The notes under the pieces were generated by a model that worked only from the letters and a program-made list of their open reading frames with translations, made no database searches and was not told where the DNA came from. Positions 53,266-61,626 of a stretch of DNA of 64,000 nucleotides are shown here, piece by piece; position 1 is the stretch's first letter, and every line of letters starts with the position of its first letter. A program made the position numbers and the translations under genes. The DNA is from Labrys miyagiensis (GTDB lineage: Bacteria > Pseudomonadota > Alphaproteobacteria > Rhizobiales > Labraceae). Where the stretch lies: positions 124,001 to 188,000 of the forward strand of contig NZ_BSPC01000058.1 in the NCBI RefSeq assembly GCF_030160835.1. Reading direction: 5' to 3'.

Positions 53266-53691
53266 ATGCGCGCGATCATTGCAGTATTCATGCTTTTCAT
53301 TGCGGCTACCGCTGCAAACGGTGATGAAGCCGTTTCGAAGCAAGTTGTGGTCTCCACAATCTTGGCGACTACAGTCACGGCTGCAGGTCAGCCGATTATC
53401 CTTCCAACAGGCCACGTTCGGCTGATAGCGTCGATGTATGAGATCGCCCCGGGAGTGTCACTGCCGGTCCATGAACACCCCTATCCGCGCTATGGCTATG
53501 TATTGGCCGGAGATCTTACGGTGACTGACAAGGAGAGTGGTGCGCAATCGACGTACAAAGCCGGCGACTTCATTGTTGAGATGGTCGACCGTTGGCACTC
53601 TGGACAAAATACCGGGGCCGTTCCCGTGCGCCTTCTGGTGATCGACCAAGTGCCGGAGGCCGCCATCGGCAATACGGTGCTACGGCCCTGA
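53266..53691 (+). CDS. Secreted cupin-domain protein
   Basis: 141 residues from the ATG at 53266 with GGAG upstream and a signal peptide (AIIAVFMLFIAATAANG). A single cupin barrel follows, with the HxH...E-like motif LPVHEHPYPRYGYVLAGDLTVTD and a second box GDFIVEMVDRWHSGQNTGAVPVRLLVIDQV. Metal binding in the periplasm is likely. Function not known; it stands alone after the NIPSNAP operon. Confidence 0.85.
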   Translation: MRAIIAVFMLFIAATAANGDEAVSKQVVVSTILATTVTAAGQPIILPTGHVRLIASMYEIAPGVSLPVHEHPYPRYGYVLAGDLTVTDKESGAQSTYKAGDFIVEMVDRWHSGQNTGAVPVRLLVIDQVPEAAIGNTVLRP

Positions 53692-53904
53692 GATCCGAGC
53701 GTGCTTGGACATGGGGATGCTCCAGTCTGTAGTGAGTTGGCAACCTCTCAACTGCGGATAGGACGCCCATCAATGTTGGCCGCTGCCCGCCCCCTCGCCG
53801 CGCCTCCATACCGCGCGAGCGGTTTAGTCCCGGGGTGGTTTCCGGCCATTCGGAGTCGGTGCCAAGCGTCAGACTTTCACCACTGGTTTTCCGCCGTTTC
53901 CAGA

Positions 53905-54012
53905 GGTGCTAAAGCGTTTTTCGATTTGACAGAATCGGCAAGAATCGCAAAGACGCGTCGAAACAAAAAGTTAGAGCAAAGTAGCGTTTGCGCCTAAACG
54001 CGCTTTGCTCTA
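53905..54012. repeat. Degenerate intergenic repeat, copy B, with hairpin
   Basis: TAAAGCGTTTTTCGATTTGA, CAGAATCGGCAAGAATCGC (53911-53949) matches the minus-strand text of 40266-40322. The adjacent 53972-54012 forms a hairpin: TAGAGCAAAGtaGCGTTT-gcgcct-AAACGCgCTTTGCTCTA. The rest of 53692-54442 shows one small reading frame (54010-54120) and nothing else I can support. Confidence 0.65.
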
Positions 54013-54120
54013 GTGCTTCGACCGCCACGCCGATCGCATCCGCATGCCTGGTCCGCGCCGGCGCTCCAACACGTCTTCGGCCGCGCTGACCAGCAGCTCG
54101 AGTGTTTCCGCCGAGATCAT
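54010..54120 (-). CDS. Possible small protein of 36 residues
   Basis: From the ATG at 54120 the frame reads MISAETLELLVSAAEDVLER and continues RRGPGMRMRSAWRSKH, stop at 54010-54012 within the repeat hairpin. GGAGG lies only two bases before the ATG, so the ribosome site is too close to be ideal. The helical, charged composition looks protein-like, but it may equally be the tail of a decayed gene. Confidence 0.3.
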   Translation of the reverse strand: MISAETLELLVSAAEDVLERRRGPGMRMRSAWRSKH

Positions 54121-54442
54121 AACCTCCGGCAAGGGTTACTCCCTCATTCATTGCGGTTCATGCCTATCCATTTCATCCTTGGTCGAGACAACGGTCGCAT
54201 GGCGCAGCTGCTCTTCGTCCCTGAGGTGCCGCACGGCAGCAGTCAATCCTGGCCCAATCCATTGCGCCATGTGAAAGTAGGCAACAGCGGTCGGTTGGGT
54301 GCGCCTCCCGGAAGAGAAGTGAAAATTCAAGCAGGCAGGCACGGCGTAACGAGGGGGCCATCCGCCCGTCTTTTGCGTTCCTTGTGATGTGTGCTTTGGC
54401 CGTGGTAGCCTTACAGCCTGCGAAAGACCAGGAGGCATCGCC

Positions 54443-55246
54443 ATGACGCCGCTCGCGAGCTTTACGCGGACTCATCAGCTTTTGGCCTTTTTCGTCTTCG
54501 CCTATGCTTTTTCCTGGTGGGCCTGGGTCTGGTATCGGCTCGATCCGGGCCATGCGGATGCACCGATTCTCCCGCTTGGGCCACTGCTGGCCGCCGGCCT
54601 GACGTTGGCGCTCATCGGCGGCTGGCCGGCAGTCACGACCTGGCTCGCCAGGATTGGCCATTGGCGGGTCGGGCTGAAATGGTACGCCCTGGCGTTGCTT
54701 CTGCCGCCGGCGCTGACACTGACAGCGGTGGGGTTAAATCTCTGGCTTGGGGCGACTTTGTCGGCGGAACTCGCCTTTCCCAACTGGTCCGACCTCGTCG
54801 TCCGCTTCGTCTTCATATTTCTCCTGATCGGGCTCGGCGAGGAACCAGCCTGGCGCGGCTTTGCCTTGCCGCGGCTTCTGGTCGGCCGAACCGCCCTTGG
54901 CGGCAGCCTCATCCTCGGCGCCCTCCACGCCGTCTGGCACCTGCCGCTTCTTGGTGTGGAATATGACGCCGGCAATATCCTGCCCTGGCTGATGAGCGTG
55001 TTCTGCTTCGGCATCGTCGTGACCTGGATGTGGCTGCACACGCAGGGCAGCCTGTTGCTGCCGATGCTGATGCATGCCTCCAACAACACCGCTGCCTTCT
55101 TCTGGCGAATGTTCGACGGCGGCGAGCAGATCGCGCTCTGGTGGCTTTGGAGTGGCCTGTGGCTGGTGACCGTAGCGGCCGTGGTGACCCTGACCGGGCC
55201 GGCCCTCACGCGCGATCGAATGGCGGCGTTGAAAGACAATCAATGA
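54443..55246 (+). CDS. CPBP family intramembrane metalloprotease (CAAX/ABI type)
   Basis: 267 residues from the ATG at 54443 (AGGAGG upstream). About eight membrane helices. The three motifs are present: GEEPAWRGFALPRL with the catalytic Glu-Glu near residue 132, HAVWHLPLLG, and MLMHASNN. Family members process prenylated or bacteriocin-like peptides or act in self-immunity. A single gene, without bacteriocin genes nearby. Confidence 0.92.
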   Translation: MTPLASFTRTHQLLAFFVFAYAFSWWAWVWYRLDPGHADAPILPLGPLLAAGLTLALIGGWPAVTTWLARIGHWRVGLKWYALALLLPPALTLTAVGLNLWLGATLSAELAFPNWSDLVVRFVFIFLLIGLGEEPAWRGFALPRLLVGRTALGGSLILGALHAVWHLPLLGVEYDAGNILPWLMSVFCFGIVVTWMWLHTQGSLLLPMLMHASNNTAAFFWRMFDGGEQIALWWLWSGLWLVTVAAVVTLTGPALTRDRMAALKDNQ

Positions 55247-55333
55247 CGAATTGGGGTGCTGTCAGGCAACTCCCACTTGTCTGGACCAGGCGTAAGATCA
55301 TCGAGCTGCCTCGGGCCCGCTCGGCGAGGATGC

Positions 55334-55612
55334 TTACGAACGTATGAAGGCGAGCAGATCGGAATTGATCACGTCTGCGTTGGTCGTACACATGCCGTGT
55401 GGAAAGCCAGGATAGACTTTGAGTGTGGAATTCTTGAGCAGTTTAGCCTGCAAGACCGCGGCGTCTTTGTAGGGAACGACCTGGTCGTCATCGCCCTGCA
55501 AGATAAGCGTAGGCGCCTTGATCGCCTTGAGATCTTCCGTTTGATCAGTTTCAGAGAAGGCCTTCATGCCATCATTAAGAGCCTTGGCGCCGCCCATCAT
55601 GCCCTGGCGGAT
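55334..55612 (-). pseudogene. 3' fragment of an alpha/beta hydrolase (non-heme chloroperoxidase type)
   Basis: The reading frame carries RQGMMGGAKALNDGMKAFSE, TDQTEDLKAIKAPTLILQGD, DDQVVPYKDAA and GFPHGMCTTNADVINSDLLA, i.e. the last third of a chloroperoxidase/esterase with the catalytic Asp and His. The nucleophile Ser part is missing; upstream the frame is not homologous and meets the nucleoside hydrolase stop at 55639. It cannot be active. Confidence 0.85.
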
Positions 55613-55638
55613 ACTCCCAATTATCCTCACAACACCTG

Positions 55639-56598
55639 TCAGACTCCCAATCTTTGAAGAAACATCTCGCGAAACCGCGGGCGATCGACGTCTGTAAGCA
55701 CATTCGTCAGCGGTGTCTGCGTCCATTCCCGCTCCTGCCCATTTGACGCATTGGTTCGGCGATCCGCTACCGTCATCCCCCTCGTGAAAGTTCCTCTGAG
55801 TTCCACCTGGATCGGGAGTTGTTCACTCGCTGCGATGATCGCCGGTTCGGCCACAACTGCCACGGTGAGGGCAGAATGAGCGGCGCAGGCGTATCGCCCC
55901 AATTTCTTGGAATAGAAGTTCATATAGAACGGCATCATTGCTGCGATGTAGCGAGCCTCTGCGCCACCAGCCTGTAGGCGCTTGAGATCTTTCTCTTCGA
56001 GAATGGTGTCGTCCGTGACGTCGAGCCCGACCATATCAACCTGCCACCCTGCCTGCTGCAGGACCATTTGGGCTCCCTCCGGGTCGTGCCAGGCATCGGC
56101 TTCAGCAACAGGTGTAACATTCCCTGGCACGTAGACGGCGCCGCCCATCCAAACCACTCTGGGAAGGTATTTCGGGAGCTCAGGATCTATGGCCAACGCC
56201 AAAGCCAGATTAGTGAGCGGTCCTAAAGCGATATAGGTAATTTCTCCAGGATGAGCGCGCGCAAGTGCAATCGTCAGTTCAGCCGCGGACTCCCGAGTAG
56301 GCTTGATCGTTTTCGGCTTGTCAAAACCGGCATTGCCGACGCCATCGTCGCCGTGCACGAATGGCGAGTAGTTTGGATTACCCACCAGGCCTCGCCCGGC
56401 GCCCTTGGCAAGCGGAATATCCTCACGGCCGAAGACCTCCATCAGATAGGCCGTATTTTCAGTCGTCAGTTCCACGCTGACATTTCCAAATACGGAAGTG
56501 AATGCGACCACGTCCAACTCGGGAGAGCGCAGGGCGAGAGCGCATCCCATGGCATCGTCCACACCGGTATCGGTATCCACGATCACTTTGGTCTTCAT
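55639..56598 (-). CDS. Inosine/uridine-type nucleoside hydrolase
   Basis: 319 residues. The calcium-binding signature DTDTGVDDAMG is at 8-18; later GPLTNLALAL, MGGAVYVPGNVTPVAEADAWHDPEGAQMVL and GLDVTDDT line the active site. It splits N-glycosidic bonds of nucleosides to base and ribose. It is the last gene of the leftward nucleoside-importer run, 53 bases after a permease stop, so imported nucleosides are probably cleaved at once. Confidence 0.94.
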   Translation of the reverse strand: MKTKVIVDTDTGVDDAMGCALALRSPELDVVAFTSVFGNVSVELTTENTAYLMEVFGREDIPLAKGAGRGLVGNPNYSPFVHGDDGVGNAGFDKPKTIKPTRESAAELTIALARAHPGEITYIALGPLTNLALALAIDPELPKYLPRVVWMGGAVYVPGNVTPVAEADAWHDPEGAQMVLQQAGWQVDMVGLDVTDDTILEEKDLKRLQAGGAEARYIAAMMPFYMNFYSKKLGRYACAAHSALTVAVVAEPAIIAASEQLPIQVELRGTFTRGMTVADRRTNASNGQEREWTQTPLTNVLTDVDRPRFREMFLQRLGV

Positions 56599-56651
56599 CG
56601 TTCAACTCCGTAAGAAAAAGGGTAAGTGGAATTGTCAAGGGCAGTGCAGAT

Positions 56652-57617
56652 TCAGCGCTCTTTGACGTAAGGCGTTCCGCACGCGTGGGGCGGTTCAGCG
56701 CGGCCCATCAAGCCCGCGAGCAGAACAACTGTGAGGATGTAAGGCAGGGCTTGCACGAGCTCGACCGGCACTTCGAAGCCGAACGCAAAGGTGCCTTGCA
56801 GGCGGGCCTGCAACGCCTCCAGGAAACCAAACAACAAACAGGCCACCAAGACCGGCCAGGGTCGCCAGTTGGCGAAAATGAGAGCGGCAAGAGCGAGGTA
56901 TCCACGTCCGGCGGTCATGTCGCGTCCAAAGCCAGCATTCTGCGCGGTGGAGAGGTAGGCGCCAGCCATCCCGCACAGAACGCCAGTAATCACGAGAGCA
57001 AGGTAGCGCATGCGGGTTACCGAGATGCCGGCAGTGTCGACGGCCGCAGGGTGTTCCCCGACTGCACGGAGCCTGAGGCCAAAGCGTGTCTCGCGAACGA
57101 TCCACGCGGTAAGCGGCACGGCCAGGAAGGCAACATAGACGAGGCCCGGGTGTCCCGAGAGCAAGCCCGCATAGAGTGACCCAAGGATGGGCAACTCGCG
57201 GATCTGATCAGCAAATGGCCACGTGATTGCCTGAAAGCGCGCATCTCCAATTAGCTGAGGCGTCTGGCCGCCACGAAGGTACCATGCATTGCCTAATGTC
57301 GATGTCAGGCCCGACGCCAGGATGTTGATGGCCAGGCCTGAGACTACCTGGTTGCCGCGATGGGTGATGCTGGCAAAGCCGTGAAGCATGGCCATCAGGA
57401 TGGCGACGATCATACCGGCTATCAGACCCAAAAGTGCGGAGCCGGACTGCGCCGCCACAACCGCGCTCGCAAAGGCCCCTGCCAGCATCTTGCCTTCTAT
57501 ACCGATGTCCACAATGCCTGCTCGTTCTGAGAAGAGCGCCGCGAGCGAAGCGAGCAGCAAGGGCGTGGATGTTCGGACGGTCGCATCCAATATAGAAATC
57601 AGACCGAGTTGATCCAT
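56652..57617 (-). CDS. Nucleoside-type ABC transporter permease (second)
   Basis: 321 residues, RbsC-like membrane fold of the BMP-linked nucleoside importers (NupQ/YufQ type): ATVRTSTPLLLASLAALFSERAGIVDIGIEGKMLAGAF, GFASITHRGNQVVSGLAINILASGLTSTLGNAWY, and ETRFGLRLRAVGEHPAAVDTAGISVTRMRYLALVITG. Its first codon abuts the stop of the preceding permease (57617). Confidence 0.92.
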   Translation of the reverse strand: MDQLGLISILDATVRTSTPLLLASLAALFSERAGIVDIGIEGKMLAGAFASAVVAAQSGSALLGLIAGMIVAILMAMLHGFASITHRGNQVVSGLAINILASGLTSTLGNAWYLRGGQTPQLIGDARFQAITWPFADQIRELPILGSLYAGLLSGHPGLVYVAFLAVPLTAWIVRETRFGLRLRAVGEHPAAVDTAGISVTRMRYLALVITGVLCGMAGAYLSTAQNAGFGRDMTAGRGYLALAALIFANWRPWPVLVACLLFGFLEALQARLQGTFAFGFEVPVELVQALPYILTVVLLAGLMGRAEPPHACGTPYVKER

Positions 57618-58768
57618 TACTCACTCCCTCCCCCGCCAGTCTTGAAGAGAGCCTCGATCGGCGCGCGGAACATATGCTCAAGCGCGCCGGCGAATAGAAT
57701 GATGACACCCTGGATCACGACCGTCAGGTCACGCGTGATCGCCGGCATGGCGAAGCTGAGCTGGGAGCCTCCTTGGTAGAGAGCTCCGAATAGAAGGCTG
57801 GCGAGCACGATACCGAAAGGGTGATTGCGCCCCATCAGCGAGACTGCGATCCCGACAAAACCAGCGCCTGCCACAAAATTCAGAACGAGCCTCTGCTGCG
57901 ATCCCATGACTTCGTTGACCGCGATGAGGCCTCCCAGTGCGCCAGACAGGCACAAGATGGCGATGACGACCCGATCCACTCGTATTCCGGCATAGGTCGC
58001 CGCGCGCGCACTGAAACCAACGGTGCGAAGCGCATAGCCCCATCGCGTTCGCCAAATGAAGATCCAGACCGCCCAGCTGCAGGCGAGCGCCAGTACGAAT
58101 GAGATGTTGAGCGGCACTTTTGAGAACGACCGGCCAAACCAACGCATGACGTCAGTGAGCGTGAGCAGCGAGGCCTTCGGCGCAAAGTGCGGGCTTTCAG
58201 GCGTCATACGGCCAGGCGCCGCGAGGACGTGCACGAGCACGTAGACCATGAGCGACGCAGCGATGAAATTGAACATGATCGTCGTGATTACGACGTGGCT
58301 GCCGCGGCGAGCCTGCAGGTAACCTGGGAGGAATGCCCATGCGGCGCCGAAAGCAAGCGCGGCAATAATTGCGACTGGAAAGAGGATCAGCGCCGGCAGA
58401 AAGGCGAGATGCAGGCATACGAGCGTTACGCCAAGGCCTGATACATAGGCCTGGCCCTCGACACCGATATTGAACAAGCCGCCATGGGCGGCGACAGCCA
58501 CCGCCAGCCCGGCGAAGATAAAGTCGGTGGCATAAAACAGCGTGTAGCTGAGGTTGCGCCCATCGCCGAACGCGCCGGTGAACAAGATACCGGCTGCGCG
58601 CAAAGGCGTCATGAGGTAATCAGCGAAAGGCAAGGTGCCAGTACTAAAGGGTTGCCAGTAGATGATGAGCACGACCGCGCCAGCGGCCAGCGCAGCCAAG
58701 AGAAAATTGACGAGTGGAAGTACGATAGTCGAGGCCCAGACTGGTACCCTTGCAAGCTTGATAAGCAT
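57617..58768 (-). CDS. Nucleoside-type ABC transporter permease (first)
   Basis: 383 residues of the NupP/YufP type: long N-terminal part (VLIIYWQPFSTGTLPFADYLMTPLRAAGILFTGAFGDGRNLSYTLFYATDFIFAGLAVAVAAHGGLFNIGVEGQAYVSGL), then TRWGYALRTVGFSARAATYAGIRVDRVVIAILCLSGALGGL. Its start overlaps the ATPase stop by one base (58768). Confidence 0.92.
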   Translation of the reverse strand: MLIKLARVPVWASTIVLPLVNFLLAALAAGAVVLIIYWQPFSTGTLPFADYLMTPLRAAGILFTGAFGDGRNLSYTLFYATDFIFAGLAVAVAAHGGLFNIGVEGQAYVSGLGVTLVCLHLAFLPALILFPVAIIAALAFGAAWAFLPGYLQARRGSHVVITTIMFNFIAASLMVYVLVHVLAAPGRMTPESPHFAPKASLLTLTDVMRWFGRSFSKVPLNISFVLALACSWAVWIFIWRTRWGYALRTVGFSARAATYAGIRVDRVVIAILCLSGALGGLIAVNEVMGSQQRLVLNFVAGAGFVGIAVSLMGRNHPFGIVLASLLFGALYQGGSQLSFAMPAITRDLTVVIQGVIILFAGALEHMFRAPIEALFKTGGGGSE

Positions 58769-60324
58769 CAGTGGGGCCTCACACCGGCCATCATCATGCC
58801 GATAGTCTGTTCGTCCGCATCCTCACCGTCGAGCTCCCCAACGATCGTGCCATCGAACATCACGATAATTCTATCGGACAAAGCACGGATCTCATCGAGT
58901 TCCACCGAGACCAGCAGCAAGGCCTTTCCGGCTTGGCGGAGGTCGAGCATTCGACGGTGGATCTGCTCGATGGCGCCGATATCCACGCCCCGAGTGGGCT
59001 GGCCAATAAGGAGAATTTGCGGGTCATCCTCGACCTCGCGCCCGACGATCAGTTTTTGTTGATTGCCGCCGGAGAAATTGGAGGCACGAAGAAACGGATC
59101 CGGCGGTCGCACGTCATACGCGTGCATCAGCGCGCGCGTGTGCGCGAGTATGGCCAGGCGATTGCTGAGAATGCGGTGGTTGTACCCTCGGGCGTCTTGG
59201 CGGCCGAGAATTGCGCATTCACTGGCGCTGAACCGGCCAACCAGACCGTCACGATGTCGATCCTCGGGGATATGGCCAACTCCGAGGTTACGCAAGGTGC
59301 GGGCATTTGGACTGCGCATTGCGGCGATCGAGCGCCCTCCGACCGAAAAGTCCCCGGAGGTTGGCCGCACCATACCGGATAGCACTGCAAGCAGCTCGGT
59401 TTGACCATTGCCGGAGACTCCGGCGATACCGACGATTTCACCCGCACGCACATTAAACGAGACGCCTTTGAGACGTCGGACACCTATTTCATCAACATAG
59501 TCCAGGTTTCGAACGTCGAGCAGCGCCTCTCCCGGTTCAGACCGCGCTGGCCTGTTCGTGGCTGCGACCCTGCGCCCAACCATCAAGGATGCCAGTTCGG
59601 CCTGGTTGGTCGCCTCGGTTCGCAGCGTCTGGATGAGCTTTCCCTGCCGCATCACCGAAACGGAGTCAGTAATCGCCAGGATCTCGCGCAGCTTGTGCGT
59701 GATGAGGATAACGGTCTTTCCTTCCTCCCGAAGCGCCGCAAGAATTCGGAAGAGATGGTCGGTCTCGGCTGGGGTAAGAACACCAGTCGGCTCATCGAGT
59801 ACAAGAATGTCGGCGCGGCGAAACAGGGCCTTGAGAATCTCGACGCGCTGACGAACGCCCACCGGCAGATCGCGTACGAGAGCGTCGGGAGAAACTTCCA
59901 GCTTGTAGTCGGCCTCGATCTCCTGGAGTTTCTCTCGAACACGTCGCCGGCTCTTTGTGATGATCGAATGCCCCTCGGCGCCTAGCATGACATTCTCGAC
60001 GACGCTGAAGGGTTCCACCAACATGAAGTGCTGGTGGACCATGCCGATGCCCGCCGCGATGGCATCGCTTGAGCTTCGGATCTGGCGCTGCGCTCCCCCT
60101 ACCCAGATCTCGCCTTCATCCGGTTCATAAAAACCGTAGAGGATTGACATGAGGGTCGATTTGCCCGCGCCGTTCTCACCGATGATGCCGTGGATTTCGC
60201 CCCGCCTTACACCAAGCGAGACGTTGTCGTTGGCACGCACCTTGCCGAACCTCTTGGAGATGCCGCGCAGCTCGATAGCAAGAGAGGTGGATGTATCGGG
60301 AGGCGTCGCGCTCATCGCTGTCAA
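58768..60324 (-). CDS. Nucleoside-type ABC transporter ATP-binding protein
   Basis: 518 residues with two nucleotide-binding halves. Half one: GENGAGKSTLMSILYGFYEPDEG, LPVGVRQRVEILKALFRRADILVLDEPTGVLTPAE. Half two: GIAGVSGNGQTELLAVLSG, FSGGNQQKLIVGREVEDDPQILLIGQPTRGVDIGAIEQI. This is the YufO/NupO layout. The start may be the ATG at 60315. Confidence 0.93.
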   Translation of the reverse strand: MTAMSATPPDTSTSLAIELRGISKRFGKVRANDNVSLGVRRGEIHGIIGENGAGKSTLMSILYGFYEPDEGEIWVGGAQRQIRSSSDAIAAGIGMVHQHFMLVEPFSVVENVMLGAEGHSIITKSRRRVREKLQEIEADYKLEVSPDALVRDLPVGVRQRVEILKALFRRADILVLDEPTGVLTPAETDHLFRILAALREEGKTVILITHKLREILAITDSVSVMRQGKLIQTLRTEATNQAELASLMVGRRVAATNRPARSEPGEALLDVRNLDYVDEIGVRRLKGVSFNVRAGEIVGIAGVSGNGQTELLAVLSGMVRPTSGDFSVGGRSIAAMRSPNARTLRNLGVGHIPEDRHRDGLVGRFSASECAILGRQDARGYNHRILSNRLAILAHTRALMHAYDVRPPDPFLRASNFSGGNQQKLIVGREVEDDPQILLIGQPTRGVDIGAIEQIHRRMLDLRQAGKALLLVSVELDEIRALSDRIIVMFDGTIVGELDGEDADEQTIGMMMAGVRPH

Positions 60325-60332
60325 TTTCGGCT

Positions 60333-61331
60333 TCAGTTGGGACAGGAATTGGTCTTGACGTAGTCGGTCACCGTGATCTTTCCGGAGATGATCTGGTCCC
60401 GCGCCGCTTCGACCTTGGCCTTCATTTCTGGCGTGACTAGCTTGGCGTTGTCGTCATCCAGGGCCCAATCGACGCCCTTATCGGCCAATCCCATGACTTT
60501 GACGCCTGGCTTCCAGCTGCCATTCTTGGCGTCGTCAAAGGCGTCATAGGTGGCAACGTCCAGCCGGTTGACCATCGACGTAAGGACGGATCCGGGATGG
60601 AGGCCATTTTGGTTGCTGTCGACGCCAATCGCGAGCTTCTTTGCATCCGCTGCCGCCTGGAGCACACCGACACCCGTTCCGCCGGCCGCTGCGTAAACGA
60701 CGTCCGCACCACGGTCGAACTGGCTGCGGGCAAGTTCGCCACCTTTGGTCGGATCATTCCACGCCTCGGGTGTCGTGCCGGTCATGTTTTCGATGACCTG
60801 GATCTTTGGATTTATGAAGTTCGCCCCTTGCTTGTATCCACAGCTGTAGGAACGGATCAGCGGAATATCCATACCGCCGACGAAGCTGATCACGTTGGAC
60901 TTGGAAGCCATGGCTGCGAGCGCGCCGACCAGAAACGACCCCTCCTCGGCCTTGAACACGACTGACTGCACATTCGGCTTGTCGAGTTCGTCGTCGAGAA
61001 TGACGAAATGGCTATCGGGAAACTCCTCGGAGACCGTGGACAGAGCATCCTCGAATGCGAAGCCTACAACGATGACCGGGTTATGCCCCGCTTCGGCTTC
61101 GGAGCGGATTGCCTGTTCCCTTTGAGTCTCGTTCGAGATCTCGAACTCCGCGAAGCTCCCGCCGTTCTTGGCGACCCACGACTTCGCGCCATTGAAGACC
61201 GCTTCATTGAACGAGTGATCATATTTGGAGCCAAGATCGTAGATTACCGCCGGATCTGCCCGGCTTGCTGTGGTTCCGAGCAGCATCAGCGCGAGTGCCG
61301 GCAGCAACAGCTGCACCAATGGCTTTCTCAT
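60333..61331 (-). CDS. BMP-family nucleoside-binding lipoprotein/periplasmic protein
   Basis: 332 residues from the ATG at 61331, giving a signal peptide (LVQLLLPALALMLLGTTASRA). BMP/PnrA features: AVIYDLGSKYDHSFNEAVFNGAKSWV, SNVISFVGGMDIPLIRSYSCGYKQGANFINPKIQV, YAAAGGTGVGVLQAAADAKKLAIGVDSNQ. The ligand should be a purine or pyrimidine nucleoside. It is the first gene of the leftward run; the divergent gap to its right carries GTATAC boxes. Confidence 0.92.
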   Translation of the reverse strand: MRKPLVQLLLPALALMLLGTTASRADPAVIYDLGSKYDHSFNEAVFNGAKSWVAKNGGSFAEFEISNETQREQAIRSEAEAGHNPVIVVGFAFEDALSTVSEEFPDSHFVILDDELDKPNVQSVVFKAEEGSFLVGALAAMASKSNVISFVGGMDIPLIRSYSCGYKQGANFINPKIQVIENMTGTTPEAWNDPTKGGELARSQFDRGADVVYAAAGGTGVGVLQAAADAKKLAIGVDSNQNGLHPGSVLTSMVNRLDVATYDAFDDAKNGSWKPGVKVMGLADKGVDWALDDDNAKLVTPEMKAKVEAARDQIISGKITVTDYVKTNSCPN

Positions 61332-61396
61332 AATCGCATGTCCCCTAGGTGGCTTGGAAGCAGGCTGACTAAGGTCACCTCCTGCCTTTATGTATG

Positions 61397-61408
61397 AAAG
61401 TATACTTT
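61397..61408. promoter_or_regulatory. GTATAC operator box 1 (AAAGTATACTTT, perfect palindrome)
   Basis: A 12-base perfect palindrome 66 bases upstream of the BMP-protein ATG. FadR-subfamily GntR regulators commonly bind GTATAC-like palindromes. Confidence 0.6.
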
Positions 61409-61496
61409 TTGAGACACCGCAAGCACTTTTTTCAGCGCCTTGTGTCTCACCGCCAAAATTGTCCACTAGAGCGATAAATAGCTGATTTTACACAAT

Positions 61497-61510
61497 AAAA
61501 TGTATACCAT
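61497..61510. promoter_or_regulatory. GTATAC operator box 2 (AAAATGTATACCAT)
   Basis: Second of three GTATAC-centred sequences in the same divergent gap, in its AT-rich middle, 102 bases from box 1. Confidence 0.5.
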
Positions 61511-61572
61511 CCATGCAATAGTCGATTCTTTCCAGCATCATTTGGCGAACCCCGATGCTGGACATCGCTACG

Positions 61573-61585
61573 AAAATGTATACTT
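61573..61585. promoter_or_regulatory. GTATAC operator box 3 (AAAATGTATACTT)
   Basis: Third box, 76 bases from box 2 and about 42 bases upstream of the aminotransferase ATG; almost identical flanks to box 2 (AAAATGTATAC). The gene for a GntR regulator follows the aminotransferase. Confidence 0.55.
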
Positions 61586-61626
61586 TATGGCGAGTCACGA
61601 TTCGAACTCGACCGTCGAGGACGCCT

